Positions 15,388 to 23,441 of a DNA stretch of 36,499 bases are shown piece after piece. Position 1 is the stretch's first letter. Every line of letters starts with the position of its first letter. A program made the translations under genes and the position numbers. Source of the DNA: a virus; the IMG/VR virus record IMGVR_UViG_3300032213_001225, positions 1-36,499 of that record; one strand, written 5' to 3'. The notes beneath the pieces are model-generated. The model was given only the letters and a program-made list of their open reading frames with translations, was not told the DNA's origin and did not search any database.

Positions 15388-17125
15388 CAGATTTAGGTGG
15401 GGTAAAGATTCTGAACATTAAAGCTGCGGCAACTTGATAAACCTCGGTGTCACGACCGTGGTTCGCTCCGTGCCTGACCCATTTCTTAATCTCTCGACCT
15501 TTTGCATCTTTTGCTGTTTCGAGTCGTTCTCCGTTAAGCTGTTTTGCGTAGCTTGGCGGTGCATCATCCTCGACCATCCACGCGGCTCCATCGCCAGACA
15601 TAAGCCTTTGCAGAATGTATTGCATCGGCTCGGTGGCAATGTGCCAGCAAGTCGCCGGTTTCTTTTCCTTGGAAAGTGCCACCCAGCGTTTCGAGTAAAG
15701 ACGAATTTCTTTTTTTGTATCGTCGCCCTTTACTGGCCAGTCCCATCCACTTTTTCGGTTGCCATCGCCTTTCATTCCCTGCCATCCATATTTGACGATG
15801 ATGCCGGCCATGCGCTCTTGATCGAAGCCAACATCGAGAAAGGTATGCTTCGGCTCGACGTTGTATCGAGCGCGGATTTCTTCGCACTCCGCAACGCTGT
15901 TGATGTAGCCAAAAAACAATCCTTTTGATTCTCCACCCTGGCACCATGCCCGGATGCGAAGCCAAAAGTGATCGCCGCCTGCGTCGATCGTGCAGAACCG
16001 TAAAACCTCGCCGTCGATCTTCTGCCCTTCGGTGTAGTCAGTCCGAGTGTATCCACTTGGCTTTAGGATAATCTCGGATGCTTGAAGATTGTCCGTCCAG
16101 CCTTGCGCACGGTCTTTCTGCGTCCATTGTTTGAGAGCAGTGTAATCTCCGGCCTTCGCTTGCTGGTCGGCAGACAATTTCCGCAGCACGTCATCGCCCC
16201 ACGGCTGCCACCAAACTGCGGTCCTGTCGGTGTGAAATCCTTCGTATCCACGTTGTCCGGTGTCGCTGGCTAAAAGGTAGCCGTCATCCTGCTGATACGA
16301 ATCATGCAGTCGCCTGCGCGTAGCGATATCATCTGAAAATTCATGTTGGCACCCACCGCAGACCATCACGACCGCATCGGCTCGCTCCTGATTCGTTCCT
16401 GTTTCTGGATATTTCAGCGACTCAAAAGCAAACGGTTGGGCGTGGTTGCATTCTGGGCATTGCCAGGCGAATTCCCATTTGCGGCATTTGTCATGCTCGG
16501 CGTGCAGCTCGCTTGTCACGCCATGTCCATCCTCATTGGCAATCTCGCCGCCTTGAGATACCAGCACGAACTTGCGGTTTTCTCGGTTGTGGCTCCGAGC
16601 ATTCCATTCGCGGACCATGCCATGCTTCCACTCCCATGCCTCATCGCCGTGTCCATGCGTGATCGATACTTCTTGAAAGTTGCTGCGGTTGGCGCCACCA
16701 AGAACCATGAACATATGCGGCCAGATAATCGCATCTCGGCGGACCGAGTTCCTGGCGTTGCGCGGCCAAAGATGATCCAGCGGCTTGCACTTCTTGGCAG
16801 CTTTCAGAAATCGCGTCTCCCCCCATAGCTCGGCGTTCGGGTCAGTGATCGATGCGTAAAGAACCGAGCCAGGTGATTCCGACACGATCCAGCAGTTGAT
16901 CGCCTCAAAGAACGTGCTTTTGCCTGTTCCGGTCGGCATTAAGCAGACCATCTGGCGCGTCTCATAGTCGGCATAATGGCCCATCGGTTTTCTCCACCAG
17001 CGAGTCTGCGACGGGTCGAATTTGTCGGAGCGTTCTGAGTTCTCGACATAGACATGCTCCGCGCACCAGTCCGCCGGGTGAAGGTCAGATGGTGCTTTCA
17101 TGGCTCTGGCGAAAATCTCAATCAT
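15380..17125 (-). CDS. Terminase large subunit, lambda gpA family
   Basis: A 581-residue packaging motor and nuclease. The ATPase Walker A motif is PTGTGKS at 64-70, with DE (161-162) in VSITHGHGDEAWEW as the likely acidic pair. A zinc-binding cluster typical of GpA terminases is formed by CPEC (223-226) and CGGC (256-259). The C-terminal nuclease part contains acidic residues in FCTIDAGGDHFWLRI and HTFLDVGFDQERM. Lambda gpA has 641 residues. Its ATG overlaps the small terminase stop by four bases. Membership of this family suggests cos-type packaging. Confidence 0.95.
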   Translation of the reverse strand: MIEIFARAMKAPSDLHPADWCAEHVYVENSERSDKFDPSQTRWWRKPMGHYADYETRQMVCLMPTGTGKSTFFEAINCWIVSESPGSVLYASITDPNAELWGETRFLKAAKKCKPLDHLWPRNARNSVRRDAIIWPHMFMVLGGANRSNFQEVSITHGHGDEAWEWKHGMVREWNARSHNRENRKFVLVSQGGEIANEDGHGVTSELHAEHDKCRKWEFAWQCPECNHAQPFAFESLKYPETGTNQERADAVVMVCGGCQHEFSDDIATRRRLHDSYQQDDGYLLASDTGQRGYEGFHTDRTAVWWQPWGDDVLRKLSADQQAKAGDYTALKQWTQKDRAQGWTDNLQASEIILKPSGYTRTDYTEGQKIDGEVLRFCTIDAGGDHFWLRIRAWCQGGESKGLFFGYINSVAECEEIRARYNVEPKHTFLDVGFDQERMAGIIVKYGWQGMKGDGNRKSGWDWPVKGDDTKKEIRLYSKRWVALSKEKKPATCWHIATEPMQYILQRLMSGDGAAWMVEDDAPPSYAKQLNGERLETAKDAKGREIKKWVRHGANHGRDTEVYQVAAALMFRIFTPPKSDE

Positions 17126-17652
17126 GCTGATTCGTTCTCAGGGTGTTCATTCCAGAAATCGGTGGAGGTGTTTGCCAACACGTCTTGCAGTTCCCGTGTT
17201 CTAGCTTTTACAAGCGGTGTTGATTTGGAGATTGGAAGTCCAAGGCACAAGGCTGGAATCTCGCGCTCATAGCGGCGAAGATAAGATTGCATAGACATGG
17301 CGATCTGGATGAGTAACTCCTCGACTTCGTGACGCGGAATTAGTTTGCCCCGTTCTTTGTCCCGCTTGATCTCAAGTAGATCGATTTCGACCGCGACTTT
17401 GACCGCCAGCAGTTCCTCCCGGCTCTTGCTCGGCTTCCCGTCGAAATGCCCAGCGTCGGGGTTTTCCTGAAACCATTTCCGCCATTCCGCCAGCGGCTCT
17501 TTGCCGCCAATCTTGTCCGGCACGTTTTTTCCCTCTTTGCGCCACTGAGCAATCGTCTTGCGATTGATTTCAAAGATTTCAGCCAATCGAGATGTTGTCA
17601 CTGTCTCGGTGTCTTTTCCGGCCTTCTTTATTGGTGCTTTCTTTGCGCTCAT
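17122..17652 (-). CDS. Terminase small subunit, Nu1-like
   Basis: A 176-residue DNA-binding subunit that selects phage DNA for packaging. Residues 18-42 (TVTTSRLAEIFEINRKTIAQWRKEG) form a winged helix-turn-helix like that of lambda Nu1. KVAVEIDLLEIKRDKERGKLIP is the conserved Nu1-type helical segment seen before the gpA-binding end. Length is close to Nu1 (181). It is coupled on both sides by four-base overlaps to the zinc-ribbon gene and the large subunit. Confidence 0.88.
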   Translation of the reverse strand: MSAKKAPIKKAGKDTETVTTSRLAEIFEINRKTIAQWRKEGKNVPDKIGGKEPLAEWRKWFQENPDAGHFDGKPSKSREELLAVKVAVEIDLLEIKRDKERGKLIPRHEVEELLIQIAMSMQSYLRRYEREIPALCLGLPISKSTPLVKARTRELQDVLANTSTDFWNEHPENESA

Positions 17653-17849
17653 GGTTTTTGGATGATCTGATTCTTGGTCATCTTGGCTCCGCAGTCAATG
17701 CAGACCCAATAGTCTTGACACTGCACCGGCGTTCCGTATCGGCAGAACGGACAGTCAGGCATGTCGGCAAACGATCGAGGAGCGTGGAAGGGTTGACCGG
17801 CTGGACTGTGGACGTCCTTGACCGTTGGGATTGATTCATAGCCTTTCAT
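17649..17849 (-). CDS. Zinc-ribbon protein upstream of terminase
   Basis: A 66-residue protein with two CxxC knuckles (CPFCRYG and CIDCGAKM), a classical zinc ribbon. The first 30 residues are probably disordered. It overlaps the small terminase start by four bases. Similar short zinc ribbons (Lar/Com-like) occur widely in phages, but function here is unknown. The zinc-binding call is good; any role in packaging is inference from position. Confidence 0.7.
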   Translation of the reverse strand: MKGYESIPTVKDVHSPAGQPFHAPRSFADMPDCPFCRYGTPVQCQDYWVCIDCGAKMTKNQIIQKP

Positions 17850-17949
17850 GCTCGTTACCTTGTCTTAGTTTAGTTTTTGTAGGTTTTCCCCGGAGTCGGC
17901 ACCCCGTGGGGTCAAATATTTAAATAAGAGGTTACCTTTTTTATAAGTA
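17850..17949. other. Non-coding gap upstream of the terminase operon, cos candidate
   Basis: A 100-base gap between the HNH gene and the terminase operon. It holds a GC-rich core at 17888-17912 with a near-perfect dyad (ACCCC-GT-GGGGT at 17901-17912), an AT-rich stretch with AAATATTT, and an eight-base direct repeat GTTACCTT at 17853 and 17931. In lambda-type phages cos lies just before the small terminase gene, so this is the natural place to look. No cleavage site can be assigned from the sequence. Confidence 0.35.
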
Positions 17950-18855
17950 TCAACTAGTTGCACATAGTAGCAAGGACATTTGTGGTTCGGTTATGTTGCA
18001 TCCCTTGTCTATGTTCTTCTTAGCCTCAAGAGCGCGAAGGTTAGTCCAATGCCAGCATTGCGCGCGTTGCTTTTCGTTAGTCTGGTCAAATATTGCACAA
18101 GGTAGGATGTGGTCAACGTGCCAATAGCTGCCATAGTTCTCCCATGTCATTTGCTTTGTGAATCCTGATTCTAAGTGCCGAGCAAGTTGGCTAGTTGAGC
18201 ATCCAATGAATGATGATCGGATATTAGCTCCACCTTTGCTTGCTGTGCCAATAAGCTCCCTGAGTCTTTTTCTTAGGTTTCGCTTCACTTTTGATTGGGG
18301 GTTTTTGTTGCGAAAAAGTGATGACCAGTCAGGATAAATGCTTTTGAAGTTGTGCCTTAAAATATCTCGATTACATGCCCTAATGTATTGACTCTCTGGT
18401 GAATTGTAATATCGCATGGATTTCTTGTTTTGGTGTTCTTTTGTCCATTCGCAACCCCAATCAGGAAAACGTGAATGAAACCTAATATCCTCCATACAAG
18501 CCATTTTATAATGCCTCAATGCCTCGCGTTGTGCCATTTCATTTGGTGAGTATTGTCTTTCAATCTTAACCCTGAGTCTTCCAGCTTCAATACCCGCTCT
18601 TTCGTCACGCTTGATTCCTCTTTTCTTCCATTGTCGGCTAATTGTTCCTCCAGTTATGCCGAGTAGCTTTGCGGCCATTTTTGATCCAATCCCAGCTTTA
18701 GCCATGCAAGCCGAACAAGGAAGCCACTTCATCACTCTGAACTCATCATAACATTTATTGCTGCAATAATTGTTCTTCTCTCCGTAAATGCCGAAGAAGT
18801 CCACTCCGCATTGTTTGCAAGTTGATGGAAGTTTTCTGGATCTATTTTTATTCAT
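17950..18855 (-). CDS. HNH endonuclease with N-terminal zinc finger
   Basis: A 301-residue HNH nuclease. Residues 13-35 form a Cys4 zinc finger (CKQC and CSNKC). Residues 57-78 (IGSKMAAKLLGITGGTISRQW) look like a helix-turn-helix. The HNH core is at 245-284: WHVDHILPCAIF (His246, Asp248, His249), Asn272 in WTNLRAL, and NIDKG. The MTWENYGSYWHVDHI context is common in phage HNH proteins. Position beside the terminase and a visibly more AT-rich sequence than the terminase genes fit either a free-standing homing endonuclease or a packaging-linked HNH nuclease. Confidence 0.85.
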   Translation of the reverse strand: MNKNRSRKLPSTCKQCGVDFFGIYGEKNNYCSNKCYDEFRVMKWLPCSACMAKAGIGSKMAAKLLGITGGTISRQWKKRGIKRDERAGIEAGRLRVKIERQYSPNEMAQREALRHYKMACMEDIRFHSRFPDWGCEWTKEHQNKKSMRYYNSPESQYIRACNRDILRHNFKSIYPDWSSLFRNKNPQSKVKRNLRKRLRELIGTASKGGANIRSSFIGCSTSQLARHLESGFTKQMTWENYGSYWHVDHILPCAIFDQTNEKQRAQCWHWTNLRALEAKKNIDKGCNITEPQMSLLLCATS

Positions 18856-18879
18856 CTTTCAGCCATCGACTTGGACATG

Positions 18880-18951
18880 TTATTCTGTGCTTGGCTGTGA
18901 ACGTTCTTGACGGTCACCGTTGATTTTGAGTTCGTTATGCATCTCACTCAT
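18880..18951 (-). CDS. Possible 23-residue peptide
   Basis: An ATG at 18951 overlaps the stop of the helix-turn-helix gene by four bases (ATGA), the same junction used by confirmed genes here. The frame encodes only 23 residues (MSEMHNELKINGDRQERSQP then STE) before TAA. It fills most of the 92-base gap before the HNH gene. It may be a true peptide, a coupling relay or a remnant. Confidence 0.3.
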   Translation of the reverse strand: MSEMHNELKINGDRQERSQPSTE

Positions 18952-19154
18952 AATTCTTTGATCTTTGGTCGATAGTTTCTGATTTCTTCGACATATCGCT
19001 CATGCAGCCACTTCGGAGGCGTGCGCCTGCCTGATCGCCAGTCATAGGCGGTCGGCAGGCTGCAACCAATTGCGGCCGCGATGTGCTTCGCTGGGTAGCT
19101 GGCAACTTGGGAGCTAAATGATTGAGCTTTGAGCTTTGCTATCATTGATTGCAT
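18948..19154 (-). CDS. Helix-turn-helix DNA-binding protein
   Basis: A 68-residue protein with a Cro/CI-like helix-turn-helix (YPAKHIAAAIGCSLPTAYDW) followed by basic residues (RSGRRTPPKW). I chose the ATG at 19154, one base after the upstream TAA. An in-frame ATG at 19181 would give 77 residues and a 26-base overlap. It sits between the replication block and the late terminase operon, so it could regulate the switch to late genes; this is inference. Confidence 0.65.
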   Translation of the reverse strand: MQSMIAKLKAQSFSSQVASYPAKHIAAAIGCSLPTAYDWRSGRRTPPKWLHERYVEEIRNYRPKIKEL

Positions 19155-19155
19155 A

Positions 19156-19347
19156 TTACTGATTCTCTTTGGCTTTGGCAATCTTTAATTCTGCGCGAGC
19201 GTCAGCGAGTTCGGCTTTCATCGCTGCATAGTTTTCGATGAGCCAGTCGAGCGCCTCTCCGATCTCTTTCGGGTGAGGCTGCTCGATTACGTCTGAGCCT
19301 CGGCGCCATGCGTTGAAGCGTTGGAGGATTTGAATGTGGTTGATCAT
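19156..19347 (-). CDS. Small phage protein with coiled-coil end
   Basis: A 63-residue protein coupled to the preceding gene by an ATGA overlap. It begins MINHIQILQRFNAWRRGSDVIEQP, a pattern recurring in small early phage proteins of unknown function (RFNAWRRG...P.P.EIG). It ends in an Ala/Glu/Lys coiled-coil segment (MKAELADARAELKIAKAKEN). No function can be given. Confidence 0.65.
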   Translation of the reverse strand: MINHIQILQRFNAWRRGSDVIEQPHPKEIGEALDWLIENYAAMKAELADARAELKIAKAKENQ

Positions 19348-19604
19348 TGTTTTGGTCTTTCGTTGTAAATGTATTTAATCCAGCTTCCACCGGCATATTC
19401 AACTGGCGGAAGTCCCAGCTCATGCCTGGCAATGTCGATAAGGTGCTGCGCTCTGCGTGATTGAGCAATCTGCCTTGGAGCTGGTTCGGTGTATGCTCGG
19501 TTAAGCGTGTATTGCCAAAAGAACCCTTTGCAGTAGATTAGTTTTGAGACTCGAAGATTGGCTTCTTTGACCGCTCGTTTTTTTGTATTGGTGTGGATGC
19601 TCAT
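19344..19604 (-). CDS. Unrecognised small basic protein
   Basis: An 86-residue protein coupled at both ends by ATGA overlaps. The N-terminus is basic (TNTKKRAVKEANLRVSK), with an aromatic segment (YCKGFFWQYTLNRAY) and a helical middle (SRRAQHLIDIARHELGLPP). No catalytic motif or membrane segment is evident. It probably acts early, given its place below the replication genes. Confidence 0.6.
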   Translation of the reverse strand: MSIHTNTKKRAVKEANLRVSKLIYCKGFFWQYTLNRAYTEPAPRQIAQSRRAQHLIDIARHELGLPPVEYAGGSWIKYIYNERPKQ

Positions 19605-19813
19605 ATTGTTTTAATTCCGTGATCTTCGTCGGTGAGGTTGTCGGCGGCTTCGCGTAGGATCTCAGCCACTTCGTCGATGCTGTGGTGGTAGTTGTATGGA
19701 TTCGGCGCCCAGTTCTCGACGTGGCGGAGGATCTGGGAGAGGAGGTATGTTGGTGCTTCGGGGGTCGAGTCGGGCGGCGCGGTGTATCTTCTTAAATCCT
19801 CATCTAATGGCAT
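19601..19813 (-). CDS. Unrecognised small acidic protein
   Basis: A 70-residue protein, the first gene below the iteron region. It is acidic (MPLDEDLRRY, DEVAEILREAADNLTDEDHG) with a helical C-terminal half. Its leader ends AAAACACTATG, the A-rich start context seen at several other genes here. It begins the overlapping series of genes at 19813, 19604 and 19347. Family unknown. Confidence 0.6.
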   Translation of the reverse strand: MPLDEDLRRYTAPPDSTPEAPTYLLSQILRHVENWAPNPYNYHHSIDEVAEILREAADNLTDEDHGIKTI

Positions 19814-19910
19814 AGTGTTTTGTGGTTTGTGGTTAGTTTTTTTAGTTATTCAATCAATCGTTTGAAAAGTTAATATGTAGCAAAACTACTGTTCAAAATG
19901 TATTGGCAAG

Positions 19911-20053
19911 CGTCCCAGCGTCCCACACGTCCCACCCGTTACCCCTAAATTCCTGAATAGCTACCCACTTTCTGTATTTACTTACTTTTTCCAAAAGTTG
20001 GGTAGTCATTCTAGATAATAGGGTGAACGTGTGGGACGGGTGGGACGATGGGA
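19911..20053. other. Candidate replication origin: inverted iteron arrays
   Basis: Three forward copies of CGTCCCA(C/G) start at 19911, 19919 and 19928, and two reverse copies (GTGGGACG) lie at 20031 and 20040. The arms form a near-perfect inverted repeat: CGTCCCACACGTCCCACCCG against CGTCCCACCCGTCCCACACG on the other strand. Between them is an AT-rich centre with a second dyad (CTACCCA at 19961, TGGGTAG at 19999). It lies 17 bases below the primase-helicase gene. The remainder of the 256-base gap holds no gene I can support. Confidence 0.6.
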
Positions 20054-20069
20054 TTGTTGAGACTCATTC

Positions 20070-22646
20070 TCAAAAGAGACTCTCTGGTTTTTCTTGATTT
20101 TGAACACTGTTCAATAGGTGTTCACCTGTCGTAATTAGATACTGTTTGCGCTCTCGATGTTCCTTCCGATGAGGGTCATATTCATGCTCAATAATGCGAG
20201 TAATGTTCATTCCGTCAATCGAAATAACATCATCTCCAGCGTCCTTAAAAAGCCTTCCTAATAGGCGACCGACGCGCATATCTATCGACTCGCTTGATGA
20301 CTTGTTACCTGGCAATGGCAGGTCGTGATCCTCTGCCGCTTCTCCGAAATCAGAAGCCGTCAGAGTTTTGTTATTGTGACCATCATTCAAGATGGCTCGC
20401 ATAATATCGCGAAGCCATTGCAAACGCGGATTGGCAGTCCGCATCTGTTCCTCGCGGTGACCGTCAAGAAGCGGTGGAAACTCAAAAATGTTCTGCACAA
20501 TCCAGTCCATCACGCGGCACCATGTCCTGAAATCATGGCGGCCTTCGTTTGTCATTGGCATTCCATGCCTAACCCATTCTCGGATGATTGCATGAACCGC
20601 GCCTAGGTAAATGGGTTGATTGGCTTTGATGTGAGATAGCAGATCACCTTCTGGAAATACTTGGAAGGTATGGTTGTCAGCACGCTTTCTAATTCTCGTT
20701 ATTACAGCACGATTGGCAAGATCTCGCGTCAATTCAGCCCCGTTAGTTGAAAGTTGCCAGATAAACGGAGTGCAATCAATATCTGCCTCGGTTCGCAAAG
20801 CTCTTGCCGCTACCTTTCCGAGTCCACGGATGGCGGTTTCCATGATCTGTGAATCCATGCGTCCGCGAAAGTTGTCGAAACTGATAAATGGTCGACCAGT
20901 AATCAGAGCGCGTGACACACGCTCATCAAGGCTTCCGACTCCTCCAGCGGCTTGTGTAATGGCTGACGGATGTTCTCTGTAAATCGCGTGAATAACTTTA
21001 AACCGATAGCTTTTGCCTGATTGTGACTGATCGGCCTCAGCAAGATCCAGCGGGAAATCATCATCAATCCATCCGCCAATTTTCATAGCAGGTGAAATCA
21101 GTGAAGCCAGAGCGCGTGAAGCATCGCCACCATCTGGGAAATCAAAATCTGCCAATGCTTTTTGAAGTAAAGCGACCGCCTTTGAAAGATCTATGGTTGG
21201 TACTTCATCACCGCCGGTGACGTAAGTTCCACCGGCATGATTGTGGTAGCCTTTGTGAATAACTTTCACGCCGTTTTTATCGTCATGGATCAGCACTGGA
21301 GCAGAAACGAGCTGACGGATTCGTGGCAAAAACTCTCTTGCTCCATTTGATGAAAGAGCGACATCAGCGGATGAGTTTGGGAATGTAGTAGAACGCCAGC
21401 GAAGCGTTCCGTCTTCACGAGCCTCCCTTCGCATGACCTTTGAACCGAATGTCTCAATGAGAGAAACTAAGCGTTTTGAAGTAACTGGGACCATCGCATG
21501 AGAATCACCGTCCTCAACTGCCACCTCGTGAACAATGGATCCACGCATAAAAAGCCGATTTGATGGAGCAATCACAGCAAAGATGTGACGTGCGGCAAGA
21601 TCATGCCCAATCTCTCCAGCAGGGACTGGGAAAATTTCACAAGGAATGACGTTCGGATCATCATCTGCATCTTCGCTTGTGATTTGTGAAGCGGCATTTT
21701 TTCTAGTGGTTGCTGATACTGGAGCGGGTTGAATCCATCCATAATCCTTAGCCAAATGAACAAGTGTCCCGGTGTGTATGTCTTTTAGGCGGCTTTTGTA
21801 TTTTTCGGAGTATTCACCGACAATCTTTTCGGGTGACCAATCGATCAAGGCTGCTGTCCCTTCATCTTCTCCGATAGCGTCCCAGACTGCTGAGGCAATC
21901 TTCAACCATTCTTCATAGGATGGACTTGAAGGGATAACTGCAAGCATGTCACGAACGGTTTTAGGTGTAATCTCTTTTAATGATCCACCGCCCTTGATGA
22001 TCATGCTCGACTTATTTGATGCTTTAGGTGGTTTAGGTAGATCGCTAGTTACTTCGACCGGCTCAAAGACCGCGGTGCGGTTCAGATCAATCCAAGCGCC
22101 AGGATCGTGACTGACGAACATCAATCTGACTGGATCTTTACATGCTTCGTCGATCGTCAGATTGTGTGAGCGGAAATGATTGCGAGCGGCAGCAAACGCT
22201 GCCACATGTTCATCACGCGTCTTGCAGACTGGTATTCTGGCAATGCCTTTGACTCCGGCACCAGAAGGAGACACAAACGCGGCAACAATGCGCGGCTCGG
22301 CTTGAAGAATCTCGACGATCTCCTCGACCTCCCAGCCGACATTATCGACTGCATCGAAGTCGAGCTGGAGCAGTCCGCTGTGAGTGAATCGCCCCTCCTC
22401 GATCGCTTTCGCCCGGCGACCTGTACAGCATCCTGAGATGCTGACGGCTTGCAGGTCTTTTTTTGCGAGTGAATAGCCGTCGTCGTCACCGGCTGCCAGC
22501 GTGCTGCGGAGCTTGGTAATCTTGGCGGAGAACTCATCTGAGCGGATTGCCTCAATTAGATCTTCAAGGGTTGTCGTTGCCATCGCGGTAGACGCTGTGG
22601 CGGATGAGTAAAAGTCTATTTTTGGATGTTGCATGGTCGTAGTCAT
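20070..22646 (-). CDS. Primase-helicase replication protein
   Basis: An 858-residue replication protein if started at 22646, where the ATG shares a base with the upstream stop (TAATG). An ATG at 22655 would add three residues. Residues about 30-200 resemble the VirE-N/BT4734 primase-like domain (LLQLDFDAVDN, SPSGAGVKGIA, DPVRLMFVSHDPGAW). Residues about 240-310 resemble a PriCT-type primase C-terminal domain (YEEWLKIASAVWDAI). Residues about 500-660 form a P-loop helicase domain with a variant Walker A (ADQSQSGKS), Walker B (FISFDNF) and an LSTNGAELTRDLANRAVITRI motif. It probably primes and unwinds at the neighbouring iterons. Confidence 0.85.
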   Translation of the reverse strand: MTTTMQHPKIDFYSSATASTAMATTTLEDLIEAIRSDEFSAKITKLRSTLAAGDDDGYSLAKKDLQAVSISGCCTGRRAKAIEEGRFTHSGLLQLDFDAVDNVGWEVEEIVEILQAEPRIVAAFVSPSGAGVKGIARIPVCKTRDEHVAAFAAARNHFRSHNLTIDEACKDPVRLMFVSHDPGAWIDLNRTAVFEPVEVTSDLPKPPKASNKSSMIIKGGGSLKEITPKTVRDMLAVIPSSPSYEEWLKIASAVWDAIGEDEGTAALIDWSPEKIVGEYSEKYKSRLKDIHTGTLVHLAKDYGWIQPAPVSATTRKNAASQITSEDADDDPNVIPCEIFPVPAGEIGHDLAARHIFAVIAPSNRLFMRGSIVHEVAVEDGDSHAMVPVTSKRLVSLIETFGSKVMRREAREDGTLRWRSTTFPNSSADVALSSNGAREFLPRIRQLVSAPVLIHDDKNGVKVIHKGYHNHAGGTYVTGGDEVPTIDLSKAVALLQKALADFDFPDGGDASRALASLISPAMKIGGWIDDDFPLDLAEADQSQSGKSYRFKVIHAIYREHPSAITQAAGGVGSLDERVSRALITGRPFISFDNFRGRMDSQIMETAIRGLGKVAARALRTEADIDCTPFIWQLSTNGAELTRDLANRAVITRIRKRADNHTFQVFPEGDLLSHIKANQPIYLGAVHAIIREWVRHGMPMTNEGRHDFRTWCRVMDWIVQNIFEFPPLLDGHREEQMRTANPRLQWLRDIMRAILNDGHNNKTLTASDFGEAAEDHDLPLPGNKSSSESIDMRVGRLLGRLFKDAGDDVISIDGMNITRIIEHEYDPHRKEHRERKQYLITTGEHLLNSVQNQEKPESLF

Positions 22647-22954
22647 TAGCTGCATAAATGTTTGGGAATAATTCTTCTAGCACCAGGCGGTTTCATGTCT
22701 AAAACGCTCGTTTCATTTCTCACCTTCTCAGGGAGTGGAACCCGGTCGATGTAGCTACCTTCTCCGACTCCATAGCGGAACTCCTCGATCATATTACTGA
22801 CCTCAGTAGAATGATCGTCCTCGATCATATTCCCGACGTCAGGAAAATGATCTTTGTTTTGGTTATCGGTCATAAGTGGGTGGTTTCGTGTGGGTTGTAG
22901 GTCGTTATCGCATACGCATCCATCGTGTCCGCAGTGTTTGCATTGTCCACTCAT
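22646..22954 (-). CDS. Small protein with N-terminal Cys/His cluster
   Basis: A 102-residue protein with CKHCGHDGCVC at residues 5-15, a likely zinc site. It contains an internal near-repeat (DVGNMIEDDHSTEVSNMIEE) and a basic end (PPGARRIIPKHLCS). It is joined to the preceding gene by the repeated stop/start junction (here CGAACGAACCATGA) and to the primase-helicase by TAATG, so it is the link between the small-gene nursery and replication. Function unknown. Confidence 0.6.
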   Translation of the reverse strand: MSGQCKHCGHDGCVCDNDLQPTRNHPLMTDNQNKDHFPDVGNMIEDDHSTEVSNMIEEFRYGVGEGSYIDRVPLPEKVRNETSVLDMKPPGARRIIPKHLCS

Positions 22955-23208
22955 GGTTCGTTCGGGGTTAGGGATTGGAGGGCATCTCGTAGACCATTAT
23001 AAGCCAGCATGGTGTTGTGCCTGCCCTTGGCTGCGATTAGTATGGTTGCTGCATTGACCGCCTCCGCCAGCCTGTCCCGCTGCTCGGTGACGGCGGCGAG
23101 TTCGCGTTCTAGTAATCGACTGAATTGCTCAAGACTGTAAAGTGCTGATGCAGTTCTAAATCCTTTGACCTGGTCTATAATGTCGTTAGTTCTCGGTGTG
23201 TCGTTCAT
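22951..23208 (-). CDS. PRTD-type coiled-coil protein, paralogue C
   Basis: An 85-residue protein starting MNDTPRTNDI at 23208, where the ATG overlaps the previous TGA by four bases in a CGAACGAACTATGA junction. An upstream in-frame ATG at 23235 is disfavoured by this. The centre is a coiled coil (SRLLERELAAVTEQRDRLAEA) followed by LIAAKGRHNTMLAYNGLRDA. The latter is identical in the gene at 24103-24492. It ends with the tag LTPNEP. No function known; small PRTD proteins of this kind are frequent in environmental phages. Confidence 0.65.
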   Translation of the reverse strand: MNDTPRTNDIIDQVKGFRTASALYSLEQFSRLLERELAAVTEQRDRLAEAVNAATILIAAKGRHNTMLAYNGLRDALQSLTPNEP

Positions 23209-23441
23209 AGTTCGTTCGTGGTTGTTATTTCCCAAGGCAGCAGCGTTTCATCAGCTTCCTCTTGGCTATCGCATGATAGGTTGCGGTATCTCTCGGCAAG
23301 GCGACGTGCTTCGTCCCGCTGCTCGGTGACTGCGGTTAGTTCGCGTTCGAGGGTTTCTGCGAAGTTTCTCCAAAGGTGATCGTGAGCCATTCCATCAATC
23401 ATTTGATGAGCATCTGTTCTCGGTGTCGGTGTGTCGTTCAT
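23205..23441 (-). CDS. PRTD-type coiled-coil protein, paralogue B
   Basis: A 78-residue protein (MNDTPTPRTDAHQMI...) linked to both neighbours by the repeated junction. The middle has LERELTAVTEQRDEARRLAERY, a heptad-patterned helix nearly identical to that in the neighbouring paralogues, and the end is TTTNEL. Only the segment between the shared start and shared helix is unique, as if modules had been swapped. Function unknown. Confidence 0.65.
   Translation of the reverse strand: MNDTPTPRTDAHQMIDGMAHDHLWRNFAETLERELTAVTEQRDEARRLAERYRNLSCDSQEEADETLLPWEITTTNEL

Noticed and set aside
15434-15928. Plus-strand open frame of 164 codons, and another at 16343-16828
   Set aside because: Both lie antisense to the large terminase, whose motifs are unambiguous. 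No domain is visible in the plus-strand translations.
17950-19154. HNH and helix-turn-helix genes as a temperate lysogeny module
   Set aside because: There is no integrase, attachment site or divergent promoter pair, and all genes run in one direction. Lysogeny cannot be supported.
20070-20130. Short repeats CTCATTCTCAAAAGAGA near the primase-helicase stop as a terminator
   Set aside because: The stem is short, partly coding and lacks a T run on the coding strand.
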